Shown here piece by piece: positions 1 to 7,453 of a stretch of 11,860 nucleotides of DNA. The stretch spans positions 1-11,860 of the forward strand of contig JAAYLQ010000022.1 in the NCBI GenBank assembly GCA_012521805.1. Reading direction: 5' to 3'. This DNA is from Bacillota bacterium. GTDB taxonomy: Bacteria; Bacillota; Limnochordia; Darwinibacteriales; DTU012. The notes below the pieces were generated by a model. That model had not been told where the DNA came from and did not search any database. It worked only from the letters and a program-made list of their open reading frames with translations. The translations under genes were made by a program, and so were the position numbers. Position 1 is the first letter of the stretch, and each line of letters begins with the position of its first letter.

Positions 1-138
1 ATGGTGCTTGAGCATCGCTTAGCCGAGGTTATCAGCCGGTTATCGATGCCAACCCCAGAGGATGATTTGGAAGCATTAGATCATGAATACCAGGAGCTCC
101 TGACTCAATTAAAGGCACTGCGCTCCCAAAGCACCTGA
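1..138 (+). CDS. 3' end of a truncated gene, possibly an ABC-F ATPase C-terminus
   Basis: The frame is open from the first base of the window and stops at 136-138, giving 45 residues of a protein whose beginning lies outside. The piece is strongly helical and charged, with a heptad-like pattern (LEHRLAEVISRLS, then DLEALDHEYQELLTQLKAL), as expected for a short coiled coil. Coiled-coil tails of this type close ABC-F (Uup/Vga/ribosome-protection) ATPases, and the 'LSxP..DDLEALDxEYxxL' look is similar to those from memory, but no ATPase motif is inside the window, so the family is only a suggestion. The ATG at position 1 is probably internal. The stop codon lies in the left arm and loop of the terminator that follows, so the gene is the last of its transcript. 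Confidence 0.55.
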   Translation: MVLEHRLAEVISRLSMPTPEDDLEALDHEYQELLTQLKALRSQST

Positions 139-153
139 CTTAGGTGCTTTTTT
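128..153 (+). terminator. Intrinsic terminator after the first gene
   Basis: AAAGCACCT (128-136) and AGGTGCTTT (142-150) form a perfect 9-bp stem around the 5-base loop GACTT, followed by a run of six T (148-153). The stop codon of the upstream gene sits in the stem, so the terminator belongs to that gene and separates it from the LOG-family gene. Confidence 0.9.
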
Positions 154-220
154 GCTCCCTTTATGAGTGGGCATATTTAATTTAAAATAGGGTGTAAGGG
201 TAACACTAATACATATTACC

Positions 221-230
221 AAAGGGGGAG
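221..230 (+). promoter_or_regulatory. Ribosome binding site of the LOG-family gene
   Basis: AAAGGGGGAG lies 8 bases before the ATG at 239. The remaining stretch 154-220 holds no convincing sigma-A promoter; it contains GGTAA and TTACC arms that could form a weak dyad, too short to call. Confidence 0.7.
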
Positions 231-238
231 AACTTCAA

Positions 239-927
239 ATGGCATTCAAATCGCAGATACCTGAAGATCGGGAGCTTCTAAAGCCGCCGGTTCTGACTGA
301 GGATTTTACTGTATCTGATACATGGCGTGTTTTGAGAATTCAATCCGAAATTGTGACCGGCTTCGATGAATTAGCCCATATTGGCAAAGCGGTAGCAGTT
401 TTTGGATCTGCTCGCACTCCTGAAAACCATCCTATTACAAATTAGCCCGCAGGACAGGGGAATCCTTGGCAAAATCTGGCCTGGCGGTAATTACTGGAGG
501 TGGTCCAGGCATCATGCAGGCGGCAAACCAGGGCGCCAAAGAAGCAGGTGGACTTTCCATCGGCTGCAATATCGAACTGCCTTACGAACAGGTGGCTAAT
601 CCTTATCTAGATATCAACATTGAGTTTCGCTACTTTTTCGTTCGCAAACTAATGCTGGTCAAATACGCCCTTGGCTTTGTAATCTTTCCTGGCGAGCTGG
701 GAACAATTGATGAGTTGTATGAAGCTTTAACATTAATTCAGACAGGTAAAATCGAACGATTTCCAGTGATACTAATGGGTTCCGAGTACTGGCAGGGCCT
801 GGTTGAATGGATGGAAACTAAAATGCTGGCTGAAGCAATGATTAACCCAGAAGACTTAAATCTGCTGAAGATTACTGACGATCCGGATCAGGCGGTGGAG
901 ATTATCCAAACTACTATCAAGATTTAG
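239..927 (+). pseudogene. LOG-family (TIGR00730-type) nucleotide phosphoribohydrolase, split by a one-base frameshift
   Basis: LOG-family proteins have a Rossmann-like fold and cleave nucleoside 5'-monophosphates to base and ribose 5-phosphate (cytokinin activation in plants; role in most bacteria unclear). The first part (239-445) gives the N-terminal region ending FGSARTPENHP, then runs into TAG. The frame 433-927 continues the same protein: YYKLARRTGESLAKSG, the nucleotide-binding GGGPGIM, NIELPYEQ, EFRYFFVRK and PGELGTIDE. Adding one base near 433 restores about 229 residues, the usual length. The start is supported by AAAGGGGGAG at 221-230, 8 bases before ATG. Two motif positions differ from the usual family form: Q after GGGPGIM (commonly E) and E in PGELGT (commonly PGGxGT). 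A TTG at 466 with CAGGGGA before it might restart translation, but would lose the first strand. It is the first gene of the long operon. Whether it is truly broken or a consensus error cannot be told here. Confidence 0.85.
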
Positions 928-984
928 ATTTCCAGCAGGTTAAGCCAAACAAATGCAGAAGCAATAATTAACGCAGATTCTGCT

Positions 985-992
985 AGGGAGGA
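985..992 (+). promoter_or_regulatory. Ribosome binding site of the penicillin-binding protein gene
   Basis: AGGGAGGA lies 7 bases before the ATG at 1000 and fixes that start. The 72-base gap after the LOG gene has no clear promoter or T-tailed terminator, which supports read-through from upstream. Confidence 0.75.
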
Positions 993-999
993 AGACAGA

Positions 1000-2985
1000 A
1001 TGCGGATTATTACTTCTGTGTTGATAGTGGTTTTGCTGTTGGTTGGGGCAGGGTATGTCTTTGTTGAATTTTTCTATCCAGATCCTGATCAAGTGGCAGC
1101 AGCATATTTAAACGCTGTGATAGAAGGGGATTATCAAGTCCTGGAAAGCTACTTTCATTCGCAGCATCCTGCTCCCCAGGTTTCGGAACTAGAAGCTGCG
1201 TATGCAGATTTTGCATCCGCTTATGGTCTCACGAAAACAGAATTAGTCGGAATCAATCCAATTATAAAAAGTTTTACCGAAGCAGATTACATAGTTGATC
1301 TCCGCTATGAGAGTGAGTATTTCGATCCTTTAATGGTGCAGTTCCAACTGCAGCTGGCCTGGGACGGTGTGCTGTCTTGGAAGGTTAAATGGGCAGACGT
1401 TCTGCCGCTGCCCCAGCACGGACTCAGTGCTCGCTACCGCCGCACTCGGTTATCATCAACTCGGGGCAGCATTTACGACCGCCAAGGCAGGCTGCTTGCA
1501 GGTAAAGGCAGTGTGGTTGCCATCGGCGTCCAGCCGAGCAGGATCACTGATCCAGAACTGCTCTTTGAAGTAACTGCAGAATATCTTGGTTTAAGCAGAG
1601 AGTATGTCCAGAGCCAATACCAGGCTCCAGGCATTCAGGATCACTGGTTCGTGCCGTTAATTACAGTGAGCGAAGAGCGCTATCAACAGCTGGATCCAAT
1701 TTTGCGCCCAATACCAGGCATATTCTTCCAGAGGAGGCACGTCCGGGCCTATCCCTATGGCAGCGCTGCCGCACATCTTACCGGATATATCGGAGAAGTT
1801 ACCGAGGATATGATTAGTCAGTATCCCGAACAGGATTATCAGGTGGGAGAAACAGGGGGAAGGGCTGGACTAGAGCTGGGTTTAGAGCCTCAGCTTCGGG
1901 GCAGGCCTGGCTATCGTTTATTTGTAGATACTGACACTAGAGGAAGTGAGCTGTTTTTAGAGCGGACACCTGTAGAAGGAACAGATATTGAGCTGTCAAT
2001 AGATGCTGAGTGGCAGCAGCTGGCATACGAGGTTTTAGGTGATCGGAGAGGTTCCTTAGTAGTATTAGATGCAGAAACCGGTGAAGTACTGGTTTCAGCC
2101 TCGACTCCCAGCTATGATCCAAATGAATTTGTCCAGGGCATTTCTCATGCTCGCTGGCAGCAGTTGAGCACAGACCCAAATCAACCTTTGTTTAACCGCA
2201 GTCTGCAGGGACGATATCCTCCCGGCTCAGTATTTAAGGTGATTACAGCTGCGGCAGCTCTGGATCTCGGCTTGGTTACTGTCGAGAGCGAATTTGTAGA
2301 TTCTGGTGAGCTGAAGGTAGAAGGTAATGTAATCCGCAATTTCCAAAACGAAGTGTTTGGTGAGCATCTTTTTGCCGATGCTGTGATCCATTCGATCAAT
2401 ACCACTATGGCCGAAGTCGGTTTGATGGTTGGTGCTGAGAATTTGAGCAGCTACTTTGCTAACTGGGGTTTAGATCAAGAGCCGGATTTCAAACTGCCTA
2501 TTACCTCGGGTCAGATTGGTGACCCTGCCCGCAATCAGGTGAGTCTGGCGTGGACTGCAATCGGACAGGATCGGGTACTGCTCACCCCCCTTAACACTGC
2601 AGCAATCTTTACTGCATTTGTGAACGATGGATTGGTTCCTGAACTGACTCTTTTCAAAACTGATGCTGCAGCATCAAAACAGCGGGTGCTGGAGGCTGAA
2701 ACTGCTGCAGCAATGCGCGGCTTGCTAGAGCAGGTAGTGGAATCAGGCACCGGCAGACAGGCTGCTGTAGATCAGATCCAAATCTGCGGCAAAACTGGGA
2801 CTGCAGAAACTGGAAAAGGTACATCCCACAGCTGGTTTGGTGGATATGTCGCCGATATATTTGGCAGAGACCTAGCTTTCGCGGTGTTAGTTGAAGATGG
2901 AGGAGTCGGTGGTCAAGTAGCAGCGCCCATCGTGGGAGAGTTTTTTACTCGTCTAGTGGCAGAAGTTGGATCAGGAGGAAATTAG
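1000..2985 (+). CDS. Class B penicillin-binding protein, MecA/PbpC type (peptidoglycan transpeptidase)
   Basis: This is a membrane-anchored D,D-transpeptidase that cross-links peptidoglycan outside the cell. The 661 residues hold, in order: a short cytoplasmic end and one membrane helix (about 4-25) acting as uncleaved anchor; an NTF2-like MecA_N region (about 27-140); the PBP dimerisation region (about 150-320, with RGSIYDRQGRLLA at 155-167 and YPYGSAAAHLTGYIG at 251-265); and the transpeptidase domain (about 345-655). All three catalytic motifs are intact: SxxK as S410-V-F-K413 in YPPGSVFK, SxN as S465-I-N467, and KTG as K598-T-G600 in CGKTGTAE. Length and layout fit B. subtilis PbpC and staphylococcal MecA, a family that includes low-affinity beta-lactam-resistant members; resistance cannot be judged from sequence. 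AGGGAGGA at 985-992 supports the start. The stop codon touches the trkA start, so the two are co-translated. Confidence 0.95.
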   Translation: MRIITSVLIVVLLLVGAGYVFVEFFYPDPDQVAAAYLNAVIEGDYQVLESYFHSQHPAPQVSELEAAYADFASAYGLTKTELVGINPIIKSFTEADYIVDLRYESEYFDPLMVQFQLQLAWDGVLSWKVKWADVLPLPQHGLSARYRRTRLSSTRGSIYDRQGRLLAGKGSVVAIGVQPSRITDPELLFEVTAEYLGLSREYVQSQYQAPGIQDHWFVPLITVSEERYQQLDPILRPIPGIFFQRRHVRAYPYGSAAAHLTGYIGEVTEDMISQYPEQDYQVGETGGRAGLELGLEPQLRGRPGYRLFVDTDTRGSELFLERTPVEGTDIELSIDAEWQQLAYEVLGDRRGSLVVLDAETGEVLVSASTPSYDPNEFVQGISHARWQQLSTDPNQPLFNRSLQGRYPPGSVFKVITAAAALDLGLVTVESEFVDSGELKVEGNVIRNFQNEVFGEHLFADAVIHSINTTMAEVGLMVGAENLSSYFANWGLDQEPDFKLPITSGQIGDPARNQVSLAWTAIGQDRVLLTPLNTAAIFTAFVNDGLVPELTLFKTDAAASKQRVLEAETAAAMRGLLEQVVESGTGRQAAVDQIQICGKTGTAETGKGTSHSWFGGYVADIFGRDLAFAVLVEDGGVGGQVAAPIVGEFFTRLVAEVGSGGN

Positions 2986-4392
2986 ATGCGGATTTTGATT
3001 GTAGGGGCAGGCAAACTGGGATATAAGCTGACGGAAGCTTTTACCAGCGAGCAGGACAATGTAATCGTAATAGATAAGGATGAACGAGCCCTGGAGCGGG
3101 TCAGCTTAAACCTTGATGTTATGACCATTAGGGGAAATGCAATTCAAACTGAGATTCTTCAGCAGGCAGATCCAAACAAGATCGATCTGGCAGTTGCTGT
3201 TACAGGCAGTGATGAAACCAATATGGTGATCTGCATGTTGGCGAAAAAGCTCGGGTGCAGGCAGGCAGTGGCTAGAGTCAGGAATCCAGAGTATGGCGGC
3301 CAGCTGGAGTTTCTCAAACAGGAATTAGGAATCGATTACATTGTAAATCCAGAATTTGAGACTGCGAAGTATATTGCGGAGCATCTGATGAAAGGAACCG
3401 CAGTTTATGTCGAAGCTTTCGCAGCCGGCAGGGTCGGAATGATTGAACTGCCAGTTAAAAATATTCCCAAACTGAGCGGCAGTAGGCTTAGGGAACTGCG
3501 GATTTTTGAATCCGTTTTAATCGCAGCTGTTTCCCGTGAGGGAGAAATGTTTATTCCCCATGGCGATACTCTGCTGGAAAGTACCGATACCATTTATTTG
3601 TTTGGTGAGCAGCAGAGCTTAGAGAAGTTTATCGCTGCCCATGTTGAGCAGGGGGAAAAGCGGCTGCCTAAAAACGTGATGATCCTCGGCGGTGGTAGGG
3701 CTGGATTCTATTTAGCTGACCGCTTGCAGCAGAGGGGAATTTCGGTTAAGATTATTGAACAAGATGAAGCCCAGTGCCAATATTTGATAGAGAATTTAAA
3801 GGATGTCCTGGTTATCCACGGGGATGGCACGGATCATGATTTACTGCGGGAGGAAAATTTTGCCAATATGGATGCGCTGGTAACTTTAACCGGCAGTGAT
3901 GAGGAAAATCTCCTGCTGGCTCTCCTCGGTAAACAGCAGGGAATTCCCTCGGTAGTTGCTAAAATCAGCCGTTCCAACTTTATCCCCATTATTGAACAGC
4001 TGGGAATTGATCGAGCTGTAAATCCAGTCTTGATTTCTGCCAGTGAAATTCTCCGGTTCGTCCAGGGCGGCCAGATCGCTTCAATTGAGCTTTTACTGGA
4101 TGGTCAGGCTGAGGTAGTAGAAATCATCATTGAGGCAGGTACTGGTGTTATCGGCCGCACGCTTGCAGAATTGGATCTGCCAAAAGGGGTGATGATAGGA
4201 GCGATAGTTCGCGATGATCAGGTGATAATTCCGGATGGCAGTTCAGAGATGGCTGTTGGGGATCGGGCGATCGTGTTCTGTTTGCGGGGAGATCTGCCCA
4301 TACTGGAAAAGCTGTTCTACCGCCGCAAGGGAGGCTTTTTCCATGAATTATGGCATAGTTCGAAGAGTCCTGGGAAACATTCTCAAGATTGA
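2986..4392 (+). CDS. trkA: TrkA, peripheral NAD-binding regulatory subunit of Trk potassium uptake
   Basis: TrkA forms a cytoplasmic ring on the TrkH channel and gates potassium uptake in response to bound nucleotides. The 468 residues are two tandem RCK units. The first RCK_N has G7-A-G9-K-L-G12 with acidic D30 closing the second strand (VIVID), then RCK_C at about 140-218. The second RCK_N has G235-G-G-R-A-G240 with E258 in the equivalent place, and RCK_C at about 366-448. Full length is close to E. coli TrkA (458). The double-RCK form separates it from single-unit KtrA/KtrC. The ATG directly follows the stop of the upstream gene, and its ribosome binding site AGGAGGAA (2973-2980) lies inside that gene, so translation is coupled. 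RCK_C domains of related Bacillota proteins bind c-di-AMP; whether this one does is not visible. Confidence 0.95.
   Translation: MRILIVGAGKLGYKLTEAFTSEQDNVIVIDKDERALERVSLNLDVMTIRGNAIQTEILQQADPNKIDLAVAVTGSDETNMVICMLAKKLGCRQAVARVRNPEYGGQLEFLKQELGIDYIVNPEFETAKYIAEHLMKGTAVYVEAFAAGRVGMIELPVKNIPKLSGSRLRELRIFESVLIAAVSREGEMFIPHGDTLLESTDTIYLFGEQQSLEKFIAAHVEQGEKRLPKNVMILGGGRAGFYLADRLQQRGISVKIIEQDEAQCQYLIENLKDVLVIHGDGTDHDLLREENFANMDALVTLTGSDEENLLLALLGKQQGIPSVVAKISRSNFIPIIEQLGIDRAVNPVLISASEILRFVQGGQIASIELLLDGQAEVVEIIIEAGTGVIGRTLAELDLPKGVMIGAIVRDDQVIIPDGSSEMAVGDRAIVFCLRGDLPILEKLFYRRKGGFFHELWHSSKSPGKHSQD
4327..4334 (+). promoter_or_regulatory. Ribosome binding site deciding the trkH start
   Basis: AAGGGAGG inside the 3' end of trkA stands 8 bases before ATG 4343. 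No comparable site precedes the upstream in-frame candidate at 4235, which would also add 36 residues unlike the family. Confidence 0.8.
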
Positions 4393-5791
4393 AGCTGCCT
4401 TAATGCTGATCCCAATCGGTTTATCCTTAGTCTGGCAGGAATTTTCAACAGCATCAGCTTTTATCTGGTCAGCATTAATTACACTGGCTGTTGGAATTGT
4501 ATTGGGAACAGCTCAGGCTGATTATACATCAATAAGAATTCGGGAAGCACTGCTGATTGTAACTCTTACCTGGGTCTCAGTGGCGGTGTTTGCTGCACTG
4601 CCATATCTTTTTACCGGCACAATCACTGATATAACTAAGGCGCTTTTTGAATCGGTATCTGCTTTGACCACAACCGGTGCGACAGTTATTGATGATGTTG
4701 AGAATCTGCCCCGGGGACTTCTGTTTTGGCGCTCACTGACCTTGTGGATCGGTGGCATGGGGATTTTGGTGCTGAGCCTAACAATTCTCCCGACCTTGGG
4801 TGTAAGTGGTCTGCAGATTTATAAAGCAGAGCTGCCTGGACCAGTTGCTGATAAAATAGTACCTAAATTAGCTGATACCGCAAAAATTCTATACTTTGTT
4901 TACGGCGGTATGACGGCGCTGCTAACAGTACTGCTGATATTTGGTGGTTTGAATTTTTTTGAAGCGCTGCAGTTCTCCTTTTCGACAGTAAGCACAGGCG
5001 GGTTTTCAATTTATAATACCAGTATAACTCGGTTTAGTTCTAACAACTTTGTGATGTTTATTATTTCTGGCTTTATGATTTTATCCGGAGTTAATTTCAG
5101 TTTGTTCTATAATCTACGGCAGGGACGCTTTAGGAGGGTTATGCACAATACCGAACTGCGCTTTTATGCAGCCCTGCTGGGAATTGCAGCAGTTGCTGTT
5201 ACGTTGAATCTCTACCAGAATGTTTTTAGCTCGCTGTTTGATGCTCTTAAACATGCTCTGCTTCAGGTAAGTTCCATAATAACTACAACCGGTTTTGCCA
5301 GCACAAATTTTGATCAGTGGCCAGCCTTCAGTAAGCTGATCTTATTTTTGTTAATGTTTACTGGGGCAAGTGCTGGTTCAACTACTGGCGCAATTAAGTT
5401 GATAAGAGTAATCATTGCCGGTAAATTTATTAAGCGGGAAATCGCACAGCTGTTTCATTCCCATGCAGTAGTTCCCATTACTATCAATGGGCAGGTGGTG
5501 CCCGATGAGACAATCCGCAGTGTCTGCGCTTTTCTGTTTTTGTACTTTGCGGTATTTGCCGTCAGCTCTGTCCTGCTTGCTTTGGAAGGAGTAGGAATGG
5601 TCAGCGCTGCCAGTGCTGCGGCTGCCGCGTTAGGAAATGTTGGCACTGGTTTTGGAGTGGTTGGCCCAACCCATAACTACAGCCAGTTTTCGCCAGCAGC
5701 CACTGGATTACTGACCATTTTAATGCTGTTAGGACGCCTGGAACTGTTTGCTATGATTGCAATTTTCACTCCTAGTTTTTGGAAACAATGA
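4343..5791 (+). CDS. trkH: TrkH-family potassium uptake membrane subunit
   Basis: TrkH is the potassium-translocating membrane subunit that works with TrkA. The protein has 482 residues (E. coli TrkH 483), nearly all in membrane helices, arranged as four M1-P-M2 repeats. The four filter loops can be read: TTTGA at 109-113, STGGF at 217-221, TTTGF at 314-318 and GNVGTG at 431-436, each supplying a filter glycine. The end GRLELFAMIAIFTPSFWK is typical of the family. A longer frame from 4235 exists, but ATG 4343 is preferred because AAGGGAGG (4327-4334) lies 8 bases ahead and MNYGIVRRVLG begins the known family pattern. The gene then overlaps the last 50 bases of trkA in another frame, which couples the two subunits. 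Cardiolipin synthase follows after 19 bases. Confidence 0.95.
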   Translation: MNYGIVRRVLGNILKIEAALMLIPIGLSLVWQEFSTASAFIWSALITLAVGIVLGTAQADYTSIRIREALLIVTLTWVSVAVFAALPYLFTGTITDITKALFESVSALTTTGATVIDDVENLPRGLLFWRSLTLWIGGMGILVLSLTILPTLGVSGLQIYKAELPGPVADKIVPKLADTAKILYFVYGGMTALLTVLLIFGGLNFFEALQFSFSTVSTGGFSIYNTSITRFSSNNFVMFIISGFMILSGVNFSLFYNLRQGRFRRVMHNTELRFYAALLGIAAVAVTLNLYQNVFSSLFDALKHALLQVSSIITTTGFASTNFDQWPAFSKLILFLLMFTGASAGSTTGAIKLIRVIIAGKFIKREIAQLFHSHAVVPITINGQVVPDETIRSVCAFLFLYFAVFAVSSVLLALEGVGMVSAASAAAAALGNVGTGFGVVGPTHNYSQFSPAATGLLTILMLLGRLELFAMIAIFTPSFWKQ

Positions 5792-5810
5792 TTAACTCGG
5801 GAGGGTTAGA

Positions 5811-7346
5811 ATGACGAAAATATTCAAGCTGTTATTTCACAGAGTATTTTGGGTTGCCATTGGCATTGCCCTGCAAGCAGCAGCATTAATCGTAATGATT
5901 TACCGCTTTCAACAGTACTTTGTTTATTTTTATGGAATCAGTTTGTTTATCAGTATGGTAGCGGTTATTGCGCTTGCTAACGGCAAAAGCAAGGCTGGTT
6001 ATAAAATTGCTTGGATTATTGCGATTTTGCTCTTTCCTATTTTCGGCGGAATCTTTTACCTGATGTTTGGTGGCAGTAGAACTGGCAAACGCACTCGTCA
6101 GAAAATGCTCAGCATCAATGGAAAAATGGCCGAGGTGCTTGATGGTAATCAGAACATAATAAAAGCGATTGCTCAAGAGAATATCGATGCCGGACGCCAG
6201 GCGGAGTATATTCAAAAGTATGCCTACAGTCCACCTTATACCAACACCTATATTGAGTATTTTCCTGTCGGTGAGGCGAAATTTGAGCGCATGATTGAGG
6301 AGTTGGAAAAGGCCGAGCACTTTATCTTCTTGGAGTATTTTATTATCGAAGAAGGTGTAATGTGGGATACTATTTTAGAGATTCTTCAGCGCAAGGCAGC
6401 TGAAGGGGTTGATGTGCGGGTTATCTATGATGATATTGGCTGCATTCTTAAACTACCTTATCAGTATGATAAGAAACTCGAGGCTATGGGCATTAAATGT
6501 GCCGTCTTCAATCCATTTCGTCCAGTACTATCCCCTCGGTTAAATAACCGGGATCACCGTAAAATCCTGATTATCGATGGTCATACCGGTTTCACCGGTG
6601 GAATTAACCTGGCGGATGAATATATTAACGCCTACGAAAAACTTGGCCACTGGAAAGATAATGCGGTGATGCTGAAAGGGGATGCTGTTTATAGTTTAAC
6701 AGTGATGTTTTTAGCGGTATGGGACTATTTAAAGGGTATTGATGAGGATTATGAGCAGTATAAACCGGAACGCTTTGGGGAGCAGAAATATCCAGTTGAT
6801 GGCTATGTCCAGCCTTTTAGCGATAATCCCCTTGATGATGAGGCGGTAGGGGAAACTGTCTACCTTAATCTAATTACCAGAGCAAAAGAGTATGTATATA
6901 TCACTACTCCCTATTTGATCATAGATGCCGAGATGATGACCGCCCTCTGCAATGCCGCAAAACAGGGTATTGATGTGCGGATTATTACCCCTCATATTCC
7001 TGACAAGTGGTATGTTCACGCGGTAACTCGCTCGAATTATGATCAGCTCCTCCAATCTGGGGTTAAGATTTATGAGTATACACCAGGCTTTATTCATGCT
7101 AAGACTTTTATTGTTGATGACGAATATGCTGTAATTGGTACAATCAATCTTGACTACCGGAGCTTATTCCTCCATTTTGAATGCGGGGTCTGGATGTACC
7201 GCAGTTCAAGTATAAGGCATATCAAAGAGGATTTCCTTGAAACATTAACTAAGAGTGATGAGGTTACATGGGAAAAGTACCAGCAGGTAGCTTGGTATCG
7301 TCGGATTGGTTGGGCCTTATTGAATTTATTCGCACCATTGATGTAG
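5811..7346 (+). CDS. cls: Cardiolipin synthase, phospholipase D type
   Basis: The enzyme joins two phosphatidylglycerols (or related phospholipids) to make cardiolipin and glycerol at the cytoplasmic membrane. The 511 residues begin with about three hydrophobic segments (about 13-33, 36-56 and 62-87; the PLDc_N region), followed by two phospholipase D domains. Both HKD motifs are complete: H249-R-K251...D256 followed by GFTGGIN, and H429-A-K431...D436 followed by GTINLD. Length and order fit bacterial Cls (about 480-515). CGGGAGGG at 5798-5805 precedes ATG 5811 by 5 bases. It lies 19 bases after trkH and so is very likely the last gene of the envelope operon. A possible alternative is another PLD-type phosphatidyltransferase, but the N-terminal membrane part and both motifs make Cls by far the best reading. 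Confidence 0.94.
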   Translation: MTKIFKLLFHRVFWVAIGIALQAAALIVMIYRFQQYFVYFYGISLFISMVAVIALANGKSKAGYKIAWIIAILLFPIFGGIFYLMFGGSRTGKRTRQKMLSINGKMAEVLDGNQNIIKAIAQENIDAGRQAEYIQKYAYSPPYTNTYIEYFPVGEAKFERMIEELEKAEHFIFLEYFIIEEGVMWDTILEILQRKAAEGVDVRVIYDDIGCILKLPYQYDKKLEAMGIKCAVFNPFRPVLSPRLNNRDHRKILIIDGHTGFTGGINLADEYINAYEKLGHWKDNAVMLKGDAVYSLTVMFLAVWDYLKGIDEDYEQYKPERFGEQKYPVDGYVQPFSDNPLDDEAVGETVYLNLITRAKEYVYITTPYLIIDAEMMTALCNAAKQGIDVRIITPHIPDKWYVHAVTRSNYDQLLQSGVKIYEYTPGFIHAKTFIVDDEYAVIGTINLDYRSLFLHFECGVWMYRSSSIRHIKEDFLETLTKSDEVTWEKYQQVAWYRRIGWALLNLFAPLM

Positions 7347-7362
7347 AATATCAGTAGGGATG

Positions 7363-7392
7363 TTGACCAGCTGGAGCAGCCAGTGGTAAGAT
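7363..7392 (+). promoter_or_regulatory. Candidate sigma-A promoter of pdxS, with a dyad in the spacer
   Basis: TTGACC (7363-7368) and TAAGAT (7387-7392) are 18 bases apart. The spacer holds a dyad: ACCA-G-CTGG (7366-7374) pairs with CCAG-TGGT (7380-7387) around AGCAG, with a single bulged G. There is no T run after it, so a terminator is unlikely; an operator-like site is possible. A perfect 10-base palindrome ACATATATGT follows at 7424-7433. Promoter strength and start point are inferred. Confidence 0.5.
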
Positions 7393-7453
7393 GATATCAG
7401 GTTTAATTTTAACTAATCTGTATACATATATGTGCTAAAGGGGGGTTTGTGCG

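Noticed and set aside
154..220. Riboswitch or promoter upstream of the long operon
   Set aside because: The gap is too short for a known aptamer such as the c-di-AMP ydaO type, and no -35/-10 pair with good spacing stands out.
428..445. Programmed frameshift in the LOG-family gene
   Set aside because: No slippery heptamer or following pseudoknot-like stem is seen; a plain one-base loss explains it better.
955..983. GCAGAA...TTCTGC inverted repeat between the LOG gene and the penicillin-binding protein gene
   Set aside because: Short arms, long loop and no T tail; not a terminator, and no evidence of regulation.
4235..4342. Longer trkH start
   Set aside because: It would add 36 residues unlike TrkH; ATG 4343 has a strong ribosome site and gives the family length.
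5886..6320. 144-codon open frame on the minus strand within cls
   Set aside because: It lies wholly inside the cardiolipin synthase gene, has no recognisable domain, and the plus-strand protein has both complete HKD motifs.
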